64,000 nt of DNA from Corynebacterium casei LMG S-19264 (GTDB lineage Bacteria; Actinomycetota; Actinomycetes; Mycobacteriales; Mycobacteriaceae), in NCBI RefSeq assembly GCF_000550785.1, contig NZ_CP004350.1:1716009-1780008 (forward strand), read 5' to 3'. Below are positions 1 to 10,002 of this stretch, piece after piece. Each line of letters starts with the position of its first letter. Within the stretch, counting starts at the first letter, position 1. Both the position numbers and the translations under genes were made by a program. The notes beneath the pieces were generated by a model. That model did not search any database. It was given only the letters and a program-made list of their open reading frames with translations, and was not told the DNA's origin.

Positions 1-789
1 ACGGATTTCCCGTTCACGGTCACAATCGGTGACAAGGAAGTCCACGCGCAGACGGACGCGAATGGCTACATTGACATCAGCATGGACAACCCAGGCTTGG
101 AGCCAGGATGGCACACTGCCAAGATTTCAATTCAAGGCGCACAGGATGCCACCGCTGATGTCATGGTGGCGGATTCTGACCGCCCGGTGGGCATCATCAG
201 CGATATTGATGACACCATCTTGGTCACCTGGCTGCCGCGCGCGATGGTCGCGGCGTGGAATTCGTGGGTCAAGCGCACGAACACGCGCATGCCTGTCGAT
301 GGCATGGCGGCCTTCTTCCGCCGCATCCAAGAAGCGCATCCAGAAGCCCCGGTCTTCTACCTCTCCACCGGCGCGTGGAATACCTACCGAACGCTGAACC
401 GGTTTGTGCGCCAGCACGGCTTTCCGCGCGGGCCAATGCTGCTGACTGACTGGGGACCAACCGATACTGGGCTGTTTCGCAGCGGCATGGAGCACAAGAA
501 GGTGCAGCTGCGAAACCTGATCATTGACTACCCAAACATGACTTGGATTCTGGTTGGCGATGATGGCCAGCATGATCCGCTGATCTTCTCAGAGGTGGTC
601 AAAGAGCACCCGACGCAGATCAAGATGGTCGCCGTGCGCACCCTGACCCCGCGTGAGCATGTGCTCTCCCACGGCACCGTGGCACCCTTGGCGGAAGTGG
701 CGAAAAGCGCGCGGGCGGCCGTGCCGTTTATCCACGGCGAAAGCGGGCATGAGCTGATCGAGGAATTCGATAAACACCCGAATAACTAA
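1..789 (+). CDS. DUF2183 (App1 phosphatase-domain) protein, 5' end outside window
   Basis: The frame is open from base 1, so the start lies upstream of the window; 262 codons are present. The central motif DIDDTIL is the DxDxT signature of HAD-type phosphatases, and downstream stretches FYLSTGAWNTYRTL and LVGDDGQHD fit the DUF2183/App1 catalytic domain (phosphatidate phosphatase family in yeast). The visible part begins with beta-strand-rich sequence, probably the end of an N-terminal accessory domain. No membrane segment is visible in this part. It converges on the stress-protein genes and shares a bidirectional terminator with them. The family assignment is good; the substrate in bacteria is not established. 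Confidence 0.8.
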   Translation, partial: TDFPFTVTIGDKEVHAQTDANGYIDISMDNPGLEPGWHTAKISIQGAQDATADVMVADSDRPVGIISDIDDTILVTWLPRAMVAAWNSWVKRTNTRMPVDGMAAFFRRIQEAHPEAPVFYLSTGAWNTYRTLNRFVRQHGFPRGPMLLTDWGPTDTGLFRSGMEHKKVQLRNLIIDYPNMTWILVGDDGQHDPLIFSEVVKEHPTQIKMVAVRTLTPREHVLSHGTVAPLAEVAKSARAAVPFIHGESGHELIEEFDKHPNN

Positions 790-794
790 AAACG

Positions 795-837
795 AAATAC
801 GCCGCTAAGTGAGTACTTTCCACTTAGCGGCGTATTT
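795..837. terminator. Bidirectional rho-independent terminator
   Basis: Perfect 17-bp inverted repeat (arms 795-811 and 821-837) with a 9-nt loop. The arms begin AAAT and end ATTT, so an A/T tract flanks each side. It sits between the convergent DUF2183 gene and the universal stress gene and can serve both. Confidence 0.85.
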
Positions 838-849
838 ATTTGTGAAGTC

Positions 850-1290
850 TTAGTTCACGGTGTGCACAATCATGACATCACAGTCAGACTGACGTGCAAC
901 ATCTGCAGGAACCGAGCCCAGTAGGCGGCCGGTTAGCGAGTTGATGCCGCGGTTACCAACAACCAGCAGGTCAGCGTTGTTATCGTTAACAATCGCCATC
1001 AGTGCCTGCACTGGGGTGCCAGCGCGCACAGCGGTTTCAACCTTGGTCACGCCGAGCTTCTCTGCGTGAGCCTTGCCCGCAGCAAGGTTTTCAGCAGCAA
1101 TGTCATCACCCAAGATGGTGACAGACTCCTGGCGCAGGGTCTTGGATGCTTCTTCCTTGTTCTCGTAATAAGCGCAGCCGATAATCAGCGTGGCATCAAA
1201 TGCCGCCGCGATGAGTGCTGCACGCTCTACTGCCAGAAGGGACGACTTGGATCCGTCGGTACCCACAACGATGGTGTCATATTCGCTCAT
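850..1290 (-). CDS. Universal stress protein (UspA family)
   Basis: 146-aa single-domain Usp. It has the N-terminal TIVVGTDGSKSS segment and the C-terminal ATP-binding G-x2-G-x9-GS pattern (GNRGINSLTGRLLGSV), which suggests an ATP-binding type. The start at 1290 is preferred over an upstream in-frame ATG because AAAGG lies 6 nt before it and homologues begin at MSEYDT-like sequence. A second Usp lies 53 bp upstream on the same strand. The role, by family, is stress or dormancy-related nucleotide sensing; no specific function can be read from the sequence. Confidence 0.9.
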   Translation of the reverse strand: MSEYDTIVVGTDGSKSSLLAVERAALIAAAFDATLIIGCAYYENKEEASKTLRQESVTILGDDIAAENLAAGKAHAEKLGVTKVETAVRAGTPVQALMAIVNDNNADLLVVGNRGINSLTGRLLGSVPADVARQSDCDVMIVHTVN

Positions 1291-1343
1291 GTTGACCTTT
1301 CGCACGCGATAATTTGTTGATATCAGTCTAACAATAGAATTAA

Positions 1344-1793
1344 TTAATTGCGCTCAGACGTGGTGTTTACCACGACAACGTCTGCCTGTGCCTTACGCGT
1401 TAGTTCCGTTGCCACGGAGCCGAAAACACGGCCACGCACGGAGTTCATGCCGCGGTTGCCGACAACGAACATGTCCACGCTGTAGTCCTTTTCCACTTCC
1501 AGCATCGCCTTGACTGGGTCGCCGGACTTGCCAATGACCTCTATTGCCTTCGCGCCTTCCTTTTGTGCGATGGCCGCTGCATCATCCAGGTAGGACTGTG
1601 CATCAGCGCGGTCGATGACTGGGACGCTTTCAGAGTCAGGTGCACCAAGCATTGCGCCAGGCTGGTTGTAGAAAGCAGAAATAATGATCAGCTTGGCCTC
1701 ATACGCGCGCGCCATGCTGGCAGCGGCGCGGACTGCGCGCAGGGAGGTTGGAGAACCGTCAGTACCTACAGCGATGGTGTCATAAGTAAGCAT
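1344..1793 (-). CDS. Universal stress protein (UspA family), second copy
   Basis: 149-aa Usp paralogue of the downstream gene. It has the same N-terminal TIAVGTDGSPTS motif and the C-terminal nucleotide-binding loop GNRGMNSVRGRVFGSVA, again the ATP-binding class. A weak purine-rich ribosome site (AAGAAAG) lies upstream. The two Usp genes read in the same direction with a short gap and may share a transcript starting near uvrB or in the 1794-1849 gap. Tandem Usp genes are common in actinobacteria; the divergence between the two copies suggests an old duplication. Confidence 0.9.
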   Translation of the reverse strand: MLTYDTIAVGTDGSPTSLRAVRAAASMARAYEAKLIIISAFYNQPGAMLGAPDSESVPVIDRADAQSYLDDAAAIAQKEGAKAIEVIGKSGDPVKAMLEVEKDYSVDMFVVGNRGMNSVRGRVFGSVATELTRKAQADVVVVNTTSERN

Positions 1794-1849
1794 TTAAATT
1801 CACTTTCTTGGTCGAGATCGGAAATTTACCTATTGAATTTATTATTGCA

Positions 1850-3937
1850 CTAAATTCCCGCGTCTTTGAGTCCTCTGCGTTCTTTCTTTAGATCAGCAAT
1901 CTCGTCGCGCAGACGCCCTGCCAATTCGAATTTCAGCTCACGCGCGGCGGCAGCCATCTGCTTCGACAGATCATCAATCAGCTTTTGCACCTCATCCGCC
2001 GCCATCATGGACACGTCGGGCTTGTCCACAATAGATGCCGGATCGGACTCGCCGTCACCCTCATTCTCATAGACCTGGTCCAGAATGTCCGCGATCTTTT
2101 TGCGCAAAGGCTGTGGGTCAATGCCCATTTCCTTGTTGTACGCAATCTGCTTTTCGCGACGCCGCTCGGTCTCATCAATCGCGCGTTCCATGGACTCCGT
2201 GACTTTGTCGGCGTACATGATGACTTCACCGGAGACGTTACGAGCCGCACGACCAATGGTCTGAATCAACGAGGTGGTTGAGCGCAGGAAGCCCTCTTTG
2301 TCCGCGTCCAGGATGGCCACGAGCGATACCTCGGGAAGGTCAAGGCCCTCACGCAGCAGGTTAATACCGACGAGCACGTCATATTCGCCCAAGCGCAGCT
2401 GGCGCAGCAGCTCGATGCGCTGCAGCGTATCAATATCTGAGTGCAAATAGCGCACGCGGATGCCGTGCTCCAGCAGATAATCCGTCAGGTCCTCAGCCAT
2501 GCGCTTGGTCAAGGTGGTGACCAGCACACGCTCGTTTTTCTTCGTGCGCTCGCGGACCTCATCAATGAGATCATCAATCTGGCCCTTGGTCGGCTTGACC
2601 GTGACCTGTGGATCCACCAGGCCGGTCGGGCGAATGACCTGCTCCACGTACTCACCACCAGCAGCAGCCACTTCATAATTGCCCGGGGTCGCCGACAGAT
2701 AGACGGTCTGGCCCACGCGCTGCTCAAACTCATCGAAGGTCAACGGGCGGTTATCCACTGCTGAAGGCAGGCGGAAGCCGAATTCCACCAGGTTGCGCTT
2801 GCGCGACATATCGCCTTCGAACATGCCGCCAATCTGCGGCACGGTCACGTGTGACTCGTCGATGATGGTGAGAAAGTCTTCCGGGAAATAATCCATCAAC
2901 GTCGCCGGCGCGGTACCGGGACCGCGGTCGTCCATGTGGCGCGAATAGTTCTCAATGCCGGAGCAGAATCCGACCTGCTCAATCATCTCTAGATCATATT
3001 CGGTGCGCATGCGCAGGCGTTGCGCCTCGAGCAGCTTGCCGCGGTTTTCCAAGTCAGCTAGGCGCTCAGCAAGTTCTTCCTTGATCGCCTGCACGGCTTT
3101 TTCCATGCGCTCCGGTCCCGCCACGTAGTGCGTTGCCGGGAAGATTCGCAGCTCGTCGACTTTTTCAATCATGTCGCCGGTCACCGGGTGGATGTAATAC
3201 AGAGCATCAATATCATCACCGAAGAACTCAATGCGCACGGCGCGTTCCTCATAGGCCGGGATAATATCCACGATGTCACCGTTGACGCGGAAAGTACCAC
3301 GGGTAAAGCCCACATCATTGCGCTCATACTGGATGTCCACCAACAGGCGTAGCAGCTGGTCGCGCTCTACTTCATCATCAATATGCAGCAGCACCGAGCG
3401 GTCCAGATAAGACTGCGGCGTACCCAGACCATAAATACAGGACACGGAGCTGACCACCACGACATCGCGGCGTGACAGCAGCGCGGAGGTCGCCGAGTGG
3501 CGCAGACGCTCCACGTCCTCATTAATCGAGGAGTCTTTTTCAATATAGGTATCAGTCTGCGCGATGTACGCTTCCGGCTGGTAGTAGTCGTAATAAGACA
3601 CGAAATACTCCACCGCGTTATTCGGCAGCAGCTGCTTGAGTTCGTTGGCAAGCTGCGCCGCCAGAGTCTTATTCGGAGCCATCACCAGCGTTGGACGCTG
3701 TTGCTTTTCGATGAGCCACGCTGCCGTCGCCGACTTACCCGTACCGGTAGCACCCATCAGCACCACATCACGGTCGCCCTCATTGAGACGGCGGTCTAAC
3801 TCCGCGATAGCCGTTGGCTGGTCGCCGGCAGGTTGATACTCAGAAACTACCTCGAACGCCCGACCGGTGCGTTCAATTTCGCCGACCGGGCGGTGCTCGG
3901 ACTGAGAATATATCGGGTGTTCTCCTGCAAAAGCCAT
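1850..3937 (-). CDS. uvrB: Excinuclease ABC subunit B
   Basis: 695 aa, full length for UvrB, the damage-verifying helicase of nucleotide excision repair that loads UvrC after UvrA delivery. Walker A is [10 protein letters not shown] (about residues 61-70), and the beta-hairpin region carries [10 protein letters not shown]. The helicase motif DESH is near residue 364, motif VI is QTIGRAARN, and a C-terminal UVR motif (about residues 650-685) binds UvrC. The gene lies just downstream of coaE on the same strand with an 18-bp gap, the usual actinobacterial order. No obvious LexA box is visible in the short gap. Confidence 0.98.
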   Translation of the reverse strand: MAFAGEHPIYSQSEHRPVGEIERTGRAFEVVSEYQPAGDQPTAIAELDRRLNEGDRDVVLMGATGTGKSATAAWLIEKQQRPTLVMAPNKTLAAQLANELKQLLPNNAVEYFVSYYDYYQPEAYIAQTDTYIEKDSSINEDVERLRHSATSALLSRRDVVVVSSVSCIYGLGTPQSYLDRSVLLHIDDEVERDQLLRLLVDIQYERNDVGFTRGTFRVNGDIVDIIPAYEERAVRIEFFGDDIDALYYIHPVTGDMIEKVDELRIFPATHYVAGPERMEKAVQAIKEELAERLADLENRGKLLEAQRLRMRTEYDLEMIEQVGFCSGIENYSRHMDDRGPGTAPATLMDYFPEDFLTIIDESHVTVPQIGGMFEGDMSRKRNLVEFGFRLPSAVDNRPLTFDEFEQRVGQTVYLSATPGNYEVAAAGGEYVEQVIRPTGLVDPQVTVKPTKGQIDDLIDEVRERTKKNERVLVTTLTKRMAEDLTDYLLEHGIRVRYLHSDIDTLQRIELLRQLRLGEYDVLVGINLLREGLDLPEVSLVAILDADKEGFLRSTTSLIQTIGRAARNVSGEVIMYADKVTESMERAIDETERRREKQIAYNKEMGIDPQPLRKKIADILDQVYENEGDGESDPASIVDKPDVSMMAADEVQKLIDDLSKQMAAAARELKFELAGRLRDEIADLKKERRGLKDAGI

Positions 3938-3955
3938 AACGGCTATTCTACGCTG

Positions 3956-4555
3956 CTAGGCAAGCCAGGGCGCATCCGAGATCAGTTGGTCCACCTGTGG
4001 TTTGAGGTTGTCAATCGCAGCATTGTTATCAATCACAGAATCCGCTGCTGCCAGGCGCAATCCATCCGGAATTTGCGCCTTGACGCGACGCTGAGCGTCT
4101 TCTTCATCCAGCCCGCGGTATTCCACCAAGCGGCGGATGCGCTCTTCAGCCGCAACATCAACAACGATGACCCAATCCATCGCGCGATCCAGACCATTGT
4201 CTACCAACAGCGGCATGTCATAGATGACGGCTTCAACATCTTTTTCGCGGTATGCATCGAAAAGCTCTTGCGTGCGCTGTTGAATACGCGGATGGGTGAT
4301 CGCGTTGAGCTTGTCGGTGGTCTCACGATCCACAAACGCGCGCTGCGCCAGCAGCTGGCGGTTTAACTCTCCCGATGGCTCTAAGATGTCCGCGCCGAAA
4401 ACATCGGCAAGCTCTTGCAATGCCGGTTGGCCTGCGGCGACGACTTCACGTGCGATGACATCGGCATCGATAAGAGGAAAGCCCTCTTCCACAAAAAGCT
4501 GTGCGACCGTGGACTTGCCGCTACCGATACCGCCTGTTAAACCGATGATTTTCAA
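3956..4555 (-). CDS. coaE: Dephospho-CoA kinase
   Basis: 199 aa, normal length. It catalyses the last step of coenzyme A synthesis, ATP-dependent 3'-phosphorylation of dephospho-CoA. The P-loop GGIGSGKST is at residues 8-16; a DADVIAREV segment and a lid-region arginine cluster follow. The start overlaps the stop of the upstream antiterminator gene by 4 bp, so translation is probably coupled. coaE next to uvrB is conserved. Here a PTS locus is inserted between rpsA and coaE, as I recall for the C. glutamicum ptsG region. Confidence 0.97.
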   Translation of the reverse strand: MKIIGLTGGIGSGKSTVAQLFVEEGFPLIDADVIAREVVAAGQPALQELADVFGADILEPSGELNRQLLAQRAFVDRETTDKLNAITHPRIQQRTQELFDAYREKDVEAVIYDMPLLVDNGLDRAMDWVIVVDVAAEERIRRLVEYRGLDEEDAQRRVKAQIPDGLRLAAADSVIDNNAAIDNLKPQVDQLISDAPWLA

Positions 4556-5373
4556 TGCTTTCCCTCAAGTCGTGCAACGTGCAGCGCAAGGTATGAAATC
4601 TCATCATCTGTGAGCGGATCATCCATGCGCAGCTCGATGATATTGGCCAGAATCTTCGCGCACTCACTCGCGCGCGGGTACGCCTCCACGATAGCGCGGC
4701 CAATCGCCGAATGTTCCGCACTTAGCTGTTTATTTTGCTGCATGCGCACGAAAAGATACCGCAAATGGGTAATAAACCTGGCCACGGTGACTTCTTCGGA
4801 ATCTAGCTCTTTACCCAAAAATTCACCGATTATGGCGATCAACTGCTGGATAAGACCTGTCATGCGGTAGGTCTGCGACAAGTCCCCTGACGCGAAGCCC
4901 GCGTTGACCAAATGCAGCGCCAAAGCGATGGCCTCCTCATCTGGCAACGGCGTTTCCAGCTCAGCGTTGACAAGCGCCAAGACCTGGGTGCTGCGGCGAT
5001 AGTCCTCCGGGTACAAATGCTCCACCTCAGCGCGCAACGGGTAGCTGATGTGGTGGCCTGCCCGGGTGCGCTTGACTGCGGACTGGATGTGGTCTGCCAA
5101 CGCCACGACCAGCGTGAGCTCTGCATCCACTCCAACCTTGTCTAGTGCTGCAACCACCTTGTCAATGTAGTCCGGGCTCAGCGCCGCCAGCATGATGGCC
5201 AGGTGGTCTGGGTCGCGGCCCAACGAAGGCGTAAACACCTGCGCCACGCGCGCGGGTTCAATGTCATCACCGTGGTGAGCTTTGAACCCCAAGCCGCGCC
5301 CGGTCACAATAACCTCGTCGTTCCCGCGACGTGCGAGAACGACGTTGTTATTAAATACTCGAAGGATTTGCAT
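4552..5373 (-). CDS. BglG/LicT-family transcriptional antiterminator
   Basis: 273 aa with the standard layout: an N-terminal RNA-binding CAT domain (about residues 1-55, beginning [17 protein letters not shown]) and two PTS regulation domains (about 65-165 and 170-272) with histidines available for phosphorylation. The protein binds a RAT hairpin in nascent mRNA and prevents formation of an overlapping terminator. A RAT with such a terminator is present at 7391-7458, ahead of the PTS gene directly upstream (12-bp gap), so this is very probably an autoregulated operon controlled by sugar availability through PTS phosphorylation. Confidence 0.93.
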   Translation of the reverse strand: MQILRVFNNNVVLARRGNDEVIVTGRGLGFKAHHGDDIEPARVAQVFTPSLGRDPDHLAIMLAALSPDYIDKVVAALDKVGVDAELTLVVALADHIQSAVKRTRAGHHISYPLRAEVEHLYPEDYRRSTQVLALVNAELETPLPDEEAIALALHLVNAGFASGDLSQTYRMTGLIQQLIAIIGEFLGKELDSEEVTVARFITHLRYLFVRMQQNKQLSAEHSAIGRAIVEAYPRASECAKILANIIELRMDDPLTDDEISYLALHVARLEGKH

Positions 5374-5384
5374 CGATAACTAGG

Positions 5385-7355
5385 TTAGCGTTTTACGCTG
5401 ACCACTGCCTCGCCTGCCTTGACTGCACCTTCCGCAGTGCCGGCAACCTCAGCCATTGCCTTGGTGTTGGTCACGGTCATGACCACGGTGGAGTCATAAC
5501 CTGCTTCCTTGATCTTGTCCAAGTCAACCTCGGCCAAAGCGGTACCGATTTCGACACGGTCGCCCTTGGCAACCTGTGGCTCGAAGCCTTCACCCTTCAT
5601 GCGAACGGTGTTGATGCCGACGTGGACAAGAACCTCTACCCCATCATCGGTCTTGATACCGAATGCGTGGCCAGTCTTGGTCACCGTCGCGATGGTGCCC
5701 GCGACTGGGCTGAGGATGTGGCCGTTGATAGGAACAATGCCCACGCCCTGACCTAAGGTTCCGCCAGCGAAGACCTTGTCATCAATATCTTCAAGCTTGA
5801 CAGCCATGCCGTCTACCGGGGAAACCAGGTCAGCGGTTGGTGCTACTTCTTCCTTTTCTTCAGCCGGAATGATGCCAGCTGCTGCTGCGCGCTCACGGGA
5901 AATTTCCTTTTCTTCTGCCGTGCGGTAGTCGGTGAAGTAAATCAGCGCGAATGCTACTACGAATGCGACGGCCACCGCGATGGTGTAGGTCAACATTGGG
6001 GAGAAGACCGGGATGGTGAGCAAGGAAGTAAATACGAATGCGTTGGTGGTGACGCCGCCGGACGCGGTGCCCAGGATGGCGATGGTGAGACCACCTGCGA
6101 AACAACCGACCAGCATGCGCGGGTAGATGCGCTTAAAGCGCAGGTGAATACCGTAGAGCGAAGGCTCCGAAATACCACCGAAGAGACCAGCCGCCAGAGC
6201 AGAACCGGAAGTCTGACGCATTTCTGGGTCTTTCTCACGCATCGAGATAGCCAGAACAGCTGCAGTGGCACCGAAACAAGCGAAGTTCCATGCGCCCATT
6301 GGGCCCTGGATGAAGTCATAGCCCAAGGCCTCAATGTTGACCAGCATCAAAGCGTTCAGTGGCCAGTGCAGACCCAGTGGAACCAAGAATGGGTAGAGCA
6401 TTGGAATCAGGATTGCGAAGACGAATGGTGCGTTGCCGTTCATCCATGCCAGACCTTCACCGATGATGCCGCCGAGCCACACTCCGAATGGGCCGATGAG
6501 AACTGCGGTGACTGGGATGGCCACAACCAGGGTGAGGAACGGTACGAAGACCATGTGCACTGCCGAAGGAATGATCTTCTGGAAGCCCTTGTATACGGCC
6601 GCTGCGACCAGTGCCATCATCAATGGAACGAAGACGTTTCCGCCATAATCAGGCAGGATAACGTTGATACCCAGCAAAGTAATGGAACAGGATTCCGTGC
6701 CCAGTGTTTCATCAACAACACACTGCGCGATCGGGTTTTCCTTCAAGTTCAGGAACTCTGGAGTAAACAGCGCCAGCATGACTGCCGCCGGAACCCACGG
6801 GTCAATGCGGAGTTTATTACCCGCGTTGTACGCCACCATCACTGGCAGGAAGTAGAACACCGAGCGCCACATGGCGTCGATGAAGAACCAGATTGCTGCC
6901 TTATCTTCCGAACGGGTATCCACCACGCCGAAAGCTTCCATCACCGCGGTAAACGCAATGATCAAGGAAGCGCCAAGCAGCACGCCCAGAATTGGGCGGA
7001 AGGAGTCAGATAGATACTCAAACGCGGTGTCCAGCCACGGCATCTTGCCCTTGGACTTCGCACGGTTAGCGGCCTTGATGTCAGCGTCGGTCTTTTTGAC
7101 ACCAGGCAGCTGAATCATTTCGTTGTACACGCTGGCAACATCGCCACCGATAACAACCTGATAGTTGCGGCCGCCCTGTGGGACAGCGCCCATGACCTTC
7201 GGGATCGCATCCAGCGTATCCTTATCGGCCTTTGAAACATCCGCCAGCTCAAAGCGCAGACGCGTCGCGCAGTGAGTAAAGGATGTGATGTTCTCCGCAC
7301 CACCGATGCCTGCGAGGATTTCCTCCGCAGCGGTGCGCATCTCAGTCTTTGACAT
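5385..7355 (-). CDS. PTS sugar transporter EIIBCA (glucose/beta-glucoside family)
   Basis: 656 aa. It carries EIIB with phosphocysteine motif THCATRLRFEL (Cys about 29), EIIC with about ten membrane segments (residues 130-470), an acidic linker, then EIIA with the active histidine in VLVHVGINTV. It takes up and phosphorylates a sugar. The domain order and the LicT/RAT control resemble beta-glucoside permeases, whereas the position next to coaE matches ptsG of C. glutamicum as I recall it, so glucose or beta-glucoside cannot be decided here. No phospho-beta-glucosidase gene is adjacent. The start at 7355 is chosen (AGAAGG upstream); the longer frame would begin inside the terminator loop. Confidence 0.92.
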   Translation of the reverse strand: MSKTEMRTAAEEILAGIGGAENITSFTHCATRLRFELADVSKADKDTLDAIPKVMGAVPQGGRNYQVVIGGDVASVYNEMIQLPGVKKTDADIKAANRAKSKGKMPWLDTAFEYLSDSFRPILGVLLGASLIIAFTAVMEAFGVVDTRSEDKAAIWFFIDAMWRSVFYFLPVMVAYNAGNKLRIDPWVPAAVMLALFTPEFLNLKENPIAQCVVDETLGTESCSITLLGINVILPDYGGNVFVPLMMALVAAAVYKGFQKIIPSAVHMVFVPFLTLVVAIPVTAVLIGPFGVWLGGIIGEGLAWMNGNAPFVFAILIPMLYPFLVPLGLHWPLNALMLVNIEALGYDFIQGPMGAWNFACFGATAAVLAISMREKDPEMRQTSGSALAAGLFGGISEPSLYGIHLRFKRIYPRMLVGCFAGGLTIAILGTASGGVTTNAFVFTSLLTIPVFSPMLTYTIAVAVAFVVAFALIYFTDYRTAEEKEISRERAAAAGIIPAEEKEEVAPTADLVSPVDGMAVKLEDIDDKVFAGGTLGQGVGIVPINGHILSPVAGTIATVTKTGHAFGIKTDDGVEVLVHVGINTVRMKGEGFEPQVAKGDRVEIGTALAEVDLDKIKEAGYDSTVVMTVTNTKAMAEVAGTAEGAVKAGEAVVSVKR

Positions 7356-7390
7356 GAGATGTACCTTCTTTCCGTCTCGGTAAAACACGA

Positions 7391-7435
7391 AAAGACCTGA
7401 GCAGCAATTCACAATAGAAAAGCCACTCAGGTCTT
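7391..7435 (-). terminator. Leader terminator controlled by antitermination
   Basis: On the minus strand AAGACCTGAG pairs with CTCAGGTCTT around a 25-nt loop, followed by a T-rich run. It lies in the 5' leader of the PTS gene and its 5' arm overlaps the 3' part of the RAT element, as in LicT/SacY-controlled leaders. Confidence 0.85.
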
Positions 7436-7458
7436 GCCTCCATTACGAGTAACAACCC
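7430..7458 (-). promoter_or_regulatory. RAT (ribonucleic antiterminator) element
   Basis: The minus-strand sequence closely matches the LicT/BglG RAT consensus: GGGTTGTTACT, then CGTAATGG, then AGGCAAGACC. Binding of the antiterminator encoded two genes downstream should stabilise this hairpin and exclude the overlapping terminator at 7391-7435. Confidence 0.88.
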
Positions 7459-7477
7459 TGTGGGTGTTGTAGGTTAC

Positions 7478-7507
7478 ATCCTAAGCAGAATGTGCCAATA
7501 AAATCAA
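7478..7507 (-). promoter_or_regulatory. Putative promoter of the PTS-antiterminator operon
   Basis: On the minus strand TTGATT (7502-7507) and TAGGAT (7478-7483) are spaced by 18 bp, just upstream of the RAT. This is a moderate match to the vegetative consensus; the transcription start has not been shown. Confidence 0.45.
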
Positions 7508-7720
7508 CTACTATTCAACGTTTAACTGATTCTTAGGCTTTCTCCAGCTTCCCGCAGCAACCAGAAGCAAGCCCACAGCAATCCAACACAGAAGCACAGT
7601 AACGGGCATAGCCACGGCGTTTTCAACGCAATAGCGCACAAGAAAGCACAATTCTCCGTGACGTCATCGGCAGATGGGCCTCTAACCCCGAAAGTGGTCA
7701 ATCCGAGCAAAACTATAAAA

Positions 7721-7757
7721 GAACGCGCCCACCGCAATGAAGCGGGGGGCGCGTTGC
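7721..7757 (-). terminator. Terminator of rpsA
   Basis: GC-rich stem (AACGCGCC pairing with GGCGCGTT) directly after the rpsA stop. On the minus strand it is followed by CTTTTATAGTTTT. Confidence 0.85.
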
Positions 7758-7774
7758 TTAGTTAGCGGTGAGAA

Positions 7775-9244
7775 TTAGTTCTCGCCACCAGCAAGCTTCT
7801 CGCGCAGAGCAGCGAGCTGCTCATCAGATGCGAGGGAACCTGCGGACTCAGCCGGTGCCTCAGATGCCGGAGCTGCATCGTTGGACTCGGAAGAGTAGTT
7901 GGAGGAAGCTGCCTCGGTCTCAGCTGCTTCTGCAGCAGCCGCACGGTGGCGCTCGATCTGAGCGGTGTGCAGCTGGAAGCGACGCTCGGACTCAGCGTAG
8001 CGTGCCTCCCAAGCCTGACGCTGCTCGTCGAAGCCTTCCTTCCACTCGTTGGTATCTGCGTCGAAGCCCTCTGGGAAGACGTAGTTACCCTGCTCGTCGT
8101 AAGAGTCAGCCATGCCGTACTTGGATGGATCGAACTCTTCGGTGTAATCCTCGTCTGCCTGCTTAACAGACAGGGAGATACGACGACGCTCGAGGTCGAT
8201 GTCAATAACCTTGACCATTACCTCTTCGCCGACACCAACAACCTGGTCTGGAACCTCAACGTGGCGCTGTGCCAACTCGGAGATGTGAACCAGGCCCTCG
8301 ATGCCTTCTTCGACGCGAACGAACGCACCGAATGGAACCAGCTTGGTGACCTTGCCTGGCACGATCTGGCCCACAGCGTGGGTACGTGCGAATACGCGCC
8401 ATGGATCTTCCTGAGTTGCCTTCAGGGAGAGGGATACGCGCTCGCGGTCCAGATCGACGTCCAGAACCTCAACGGTTACTTCGTCGCCAACGGTCACAAC
8501 CTCAGATGGGTGGTCGATGTGCTTCCAGGACAGCTCGGAAACGTGCACCAGGCCGTCTACGCCGCCCAAGTCGACGAATGCGCCGAAGTTGACGATGGAA
8601 GAGACAACGCCCTTGCGGACCTGGCCCTTCTGCAGCTGGTGCAGGAACTCAGAGCGAACCTCAGACTGGGTCTGCTCAAGGAATGCACGGCGGGACAGAA
8701 CAACGTTGTTACGCTGCTTGTCGAGCTCGATGATCTTTGCTTCCAGCTCCTGGCCAATGTATGGCTCCAGGTCGCGGACGCGACGCATTTCAACGAGGGA
8801 TGCTGGCAAGAAGCCGCGCAGGCCGATATCCAGGATGAGGCCGCCCTTGACAACCTCGATAACGGTACCGGTAACTGGCTCTTCCTTCGCCTGCAGCTCT
8901 TCGATGGCGCCCCAAGCACGCTCGTACTGAGCACGCTTCTTGGAGAGGATCAGACGACCTTCTTTGTCTTCCTTGGTCAGAACCAAAGCGTCGACCTGAT
9001 CGCCGACCTCGACAACCTCATCTGGGTCGACGTCGTGCTTGATGGACAGCTCGCGGGACGGAATGACACCTTCGGTCTTGTATCCGATGTCGAGCAATAC
9101 CTCGTCGTGGTCAACCTTAACCACGGTACCTTCGACGATGTCACCATCGTTGAAGTACTTGATGGTTGCGTCGACTGCTGCGAGGAAGTCCTCAGCGGTA
9201 CCGATATCGTTAATCGCTACCTGAGGGGTGTTAGAAGTGGGCAT
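7775..9244 (-). CDS. rpsA: 30S ribosomal protein S1
   Basis: 489 aa with four S1 RNA-binding repeats (about residues 36-110, 120-190, 205-275 and 292-362), e.g. VLLDIGYKTEGVIP and LVHVSELSWKHIDHP. This is the four-repeat form typical of actinobacteria, shorter than the six-repeat E. coli protein, with an acidic, alanine-rich tail. It binds mRNA during initiation and is essential in many species. It is flanked by the RDD gene (divergent) and a strong terminator. The long opposite-strand open frame here is a coding shadow. Confidence 0.97.
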   Translation of the reverse strand: MPTSNTPQVAINDIGTAEDFLAAVDATIKYFNDGDIVEGTVVKVDHDEVLLDIGYKTEGVIPSRELSIKHDVDPDEVVEVGDQVDALVLTKEDKEGRLILSKKRAQYERAWGAIEELQAKEEPVTGTVIEVVKGGLILDIGLRGFLPASLVEMRRVRDLEPYIGQELEAKIIELDKQRNNVVLSRRAFLEQTQSEVRSEFLHQLQKGQVRKGVVSSIVNFGAFVDLGGVDGLVHVSELSWKHIDHPSEVVTVGDEVTVEVLDVDLDRERVSLSLKATQEDPWRVFARTHAVGQIVPGKVTKLVPFGAFVRVEEGIEGLVHISELAQRHVEVPDQVVGVGEEVMVKVIDIDLERRRISLSVKQADEDYTEEFDPSKYGMADSYDEQGNYVFPEGFDADTNEWKEGFDEQRQAWEARYAESERRFQLHTAQIERHRAAAAEAAETEAASSNYSSESNDAAPASEAPAESAGSLASDEQLAALREKLAGGEN

Positions 9245-9448
9245 ATTAAAGTGTGCTCCGAATTGTTAGGAGATAGAAAATGGACAGAAACGCATCTCTT
9301 GTACTCGTTGTATCAATCTCACCGCGCCAACGAAGTCAACCCTCCTATACTGATTGAAACCGCTCGCAGGCATAGACACGCCTCATTAATACTACATCCT
9401 TGCTGCAAGCAGTGCAATCCTTGACACGAGCCATGTAACGTATTTTTC

Positions 9449-9922
9449 ATGCGCTACCGCTTGTCTGTTCTTGTTCGCCGCGCCATCGGCTTTTGGATCG
9501 ACGGTTTTGCCGTCGGTGCAGTCATCCTCATCATCCAGTGGCTCATCAACTTAACTGCCGATGCTCCCCTGGTCGGCCACGCCGCGACCTTGTACCAGAT
9601 TTACGCATTTTCGCTGTGCTTCTTCATCTACCGCACCGTGGTGGAGGGCCGATGGAATACCTCCTTGGGCAAATGGTCTTTGAATCTGGACATCATCTCC
9701 ATTACCCCGGGTTATAAAACCGCCGCGATTCGCAACAGTTGGGTGCTGCTGACCATCCTCGCCGCCTTTGGTATTCATTATGTTGAGCCCACCATCGTGG
9801 TGATACTCGGCCTATCCATCTTCGGTTTCGCCCAACATCCCTTTGATTACTTCGCTAAGACCATGGTGCAGAAGAAATTACACAGCCTATCTGTCCAGGT
9901 AGACGAAGTTTCAGAAAAATAG
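9449..9922 (+). CDS. RDD family membrane protein
   Basis: 157 aa with three hydrophobic segments (about residues 15-38, 50-68 and 90-135) and an early R-R/D pattern (RRAIGFWIDGF) that fits the RDD family; LGKWSLNLDI matches the conserved second-half region. Function is unknown; some family members are linked to transport or stress. It is divergent from rpsA across a 204-bp gap with no other gene, and reads toward the HNH gene 80 bp downstream. Confidence 0.75.
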   Translation: MRYRLSVLVRRAIGFWIDGFAVGAVILIIQWLINLTADAPLVGHAATLYQIYAFSLCFFIYRTVVEGRWNTSLGKWSLNLDIISITPGYKTAAIRNSWVLLTILAAFGIHYVEPTIVVILGLSIFGFAQHPFDYFAKTMVQKKLHSLSVQVDEVSEK

Positions 9923-10002
9923 CAAAAAAGTTATCCACAGATTTTATCGTCACTTTGCAGTTGCCCTTGTTGGTTCCGCACGCTGTTCCTAGTCTATGAA
10001 AC

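Noticed and set aside
7522..7737. 71-codon minus-strand frame with hydrophobic stretch
   Set aside because: It would start inside the rpsA terminator hairpin and run through the promoter of the PTS operon; no ribosome site.
7946..9424. Long plus-strand open frame of 492 codons opposite rpsA
   Set aside because: It is the antisense shadow of the highly biased rpsA coding sequence; it has no ribosome site and its translation matches no protein pattern.
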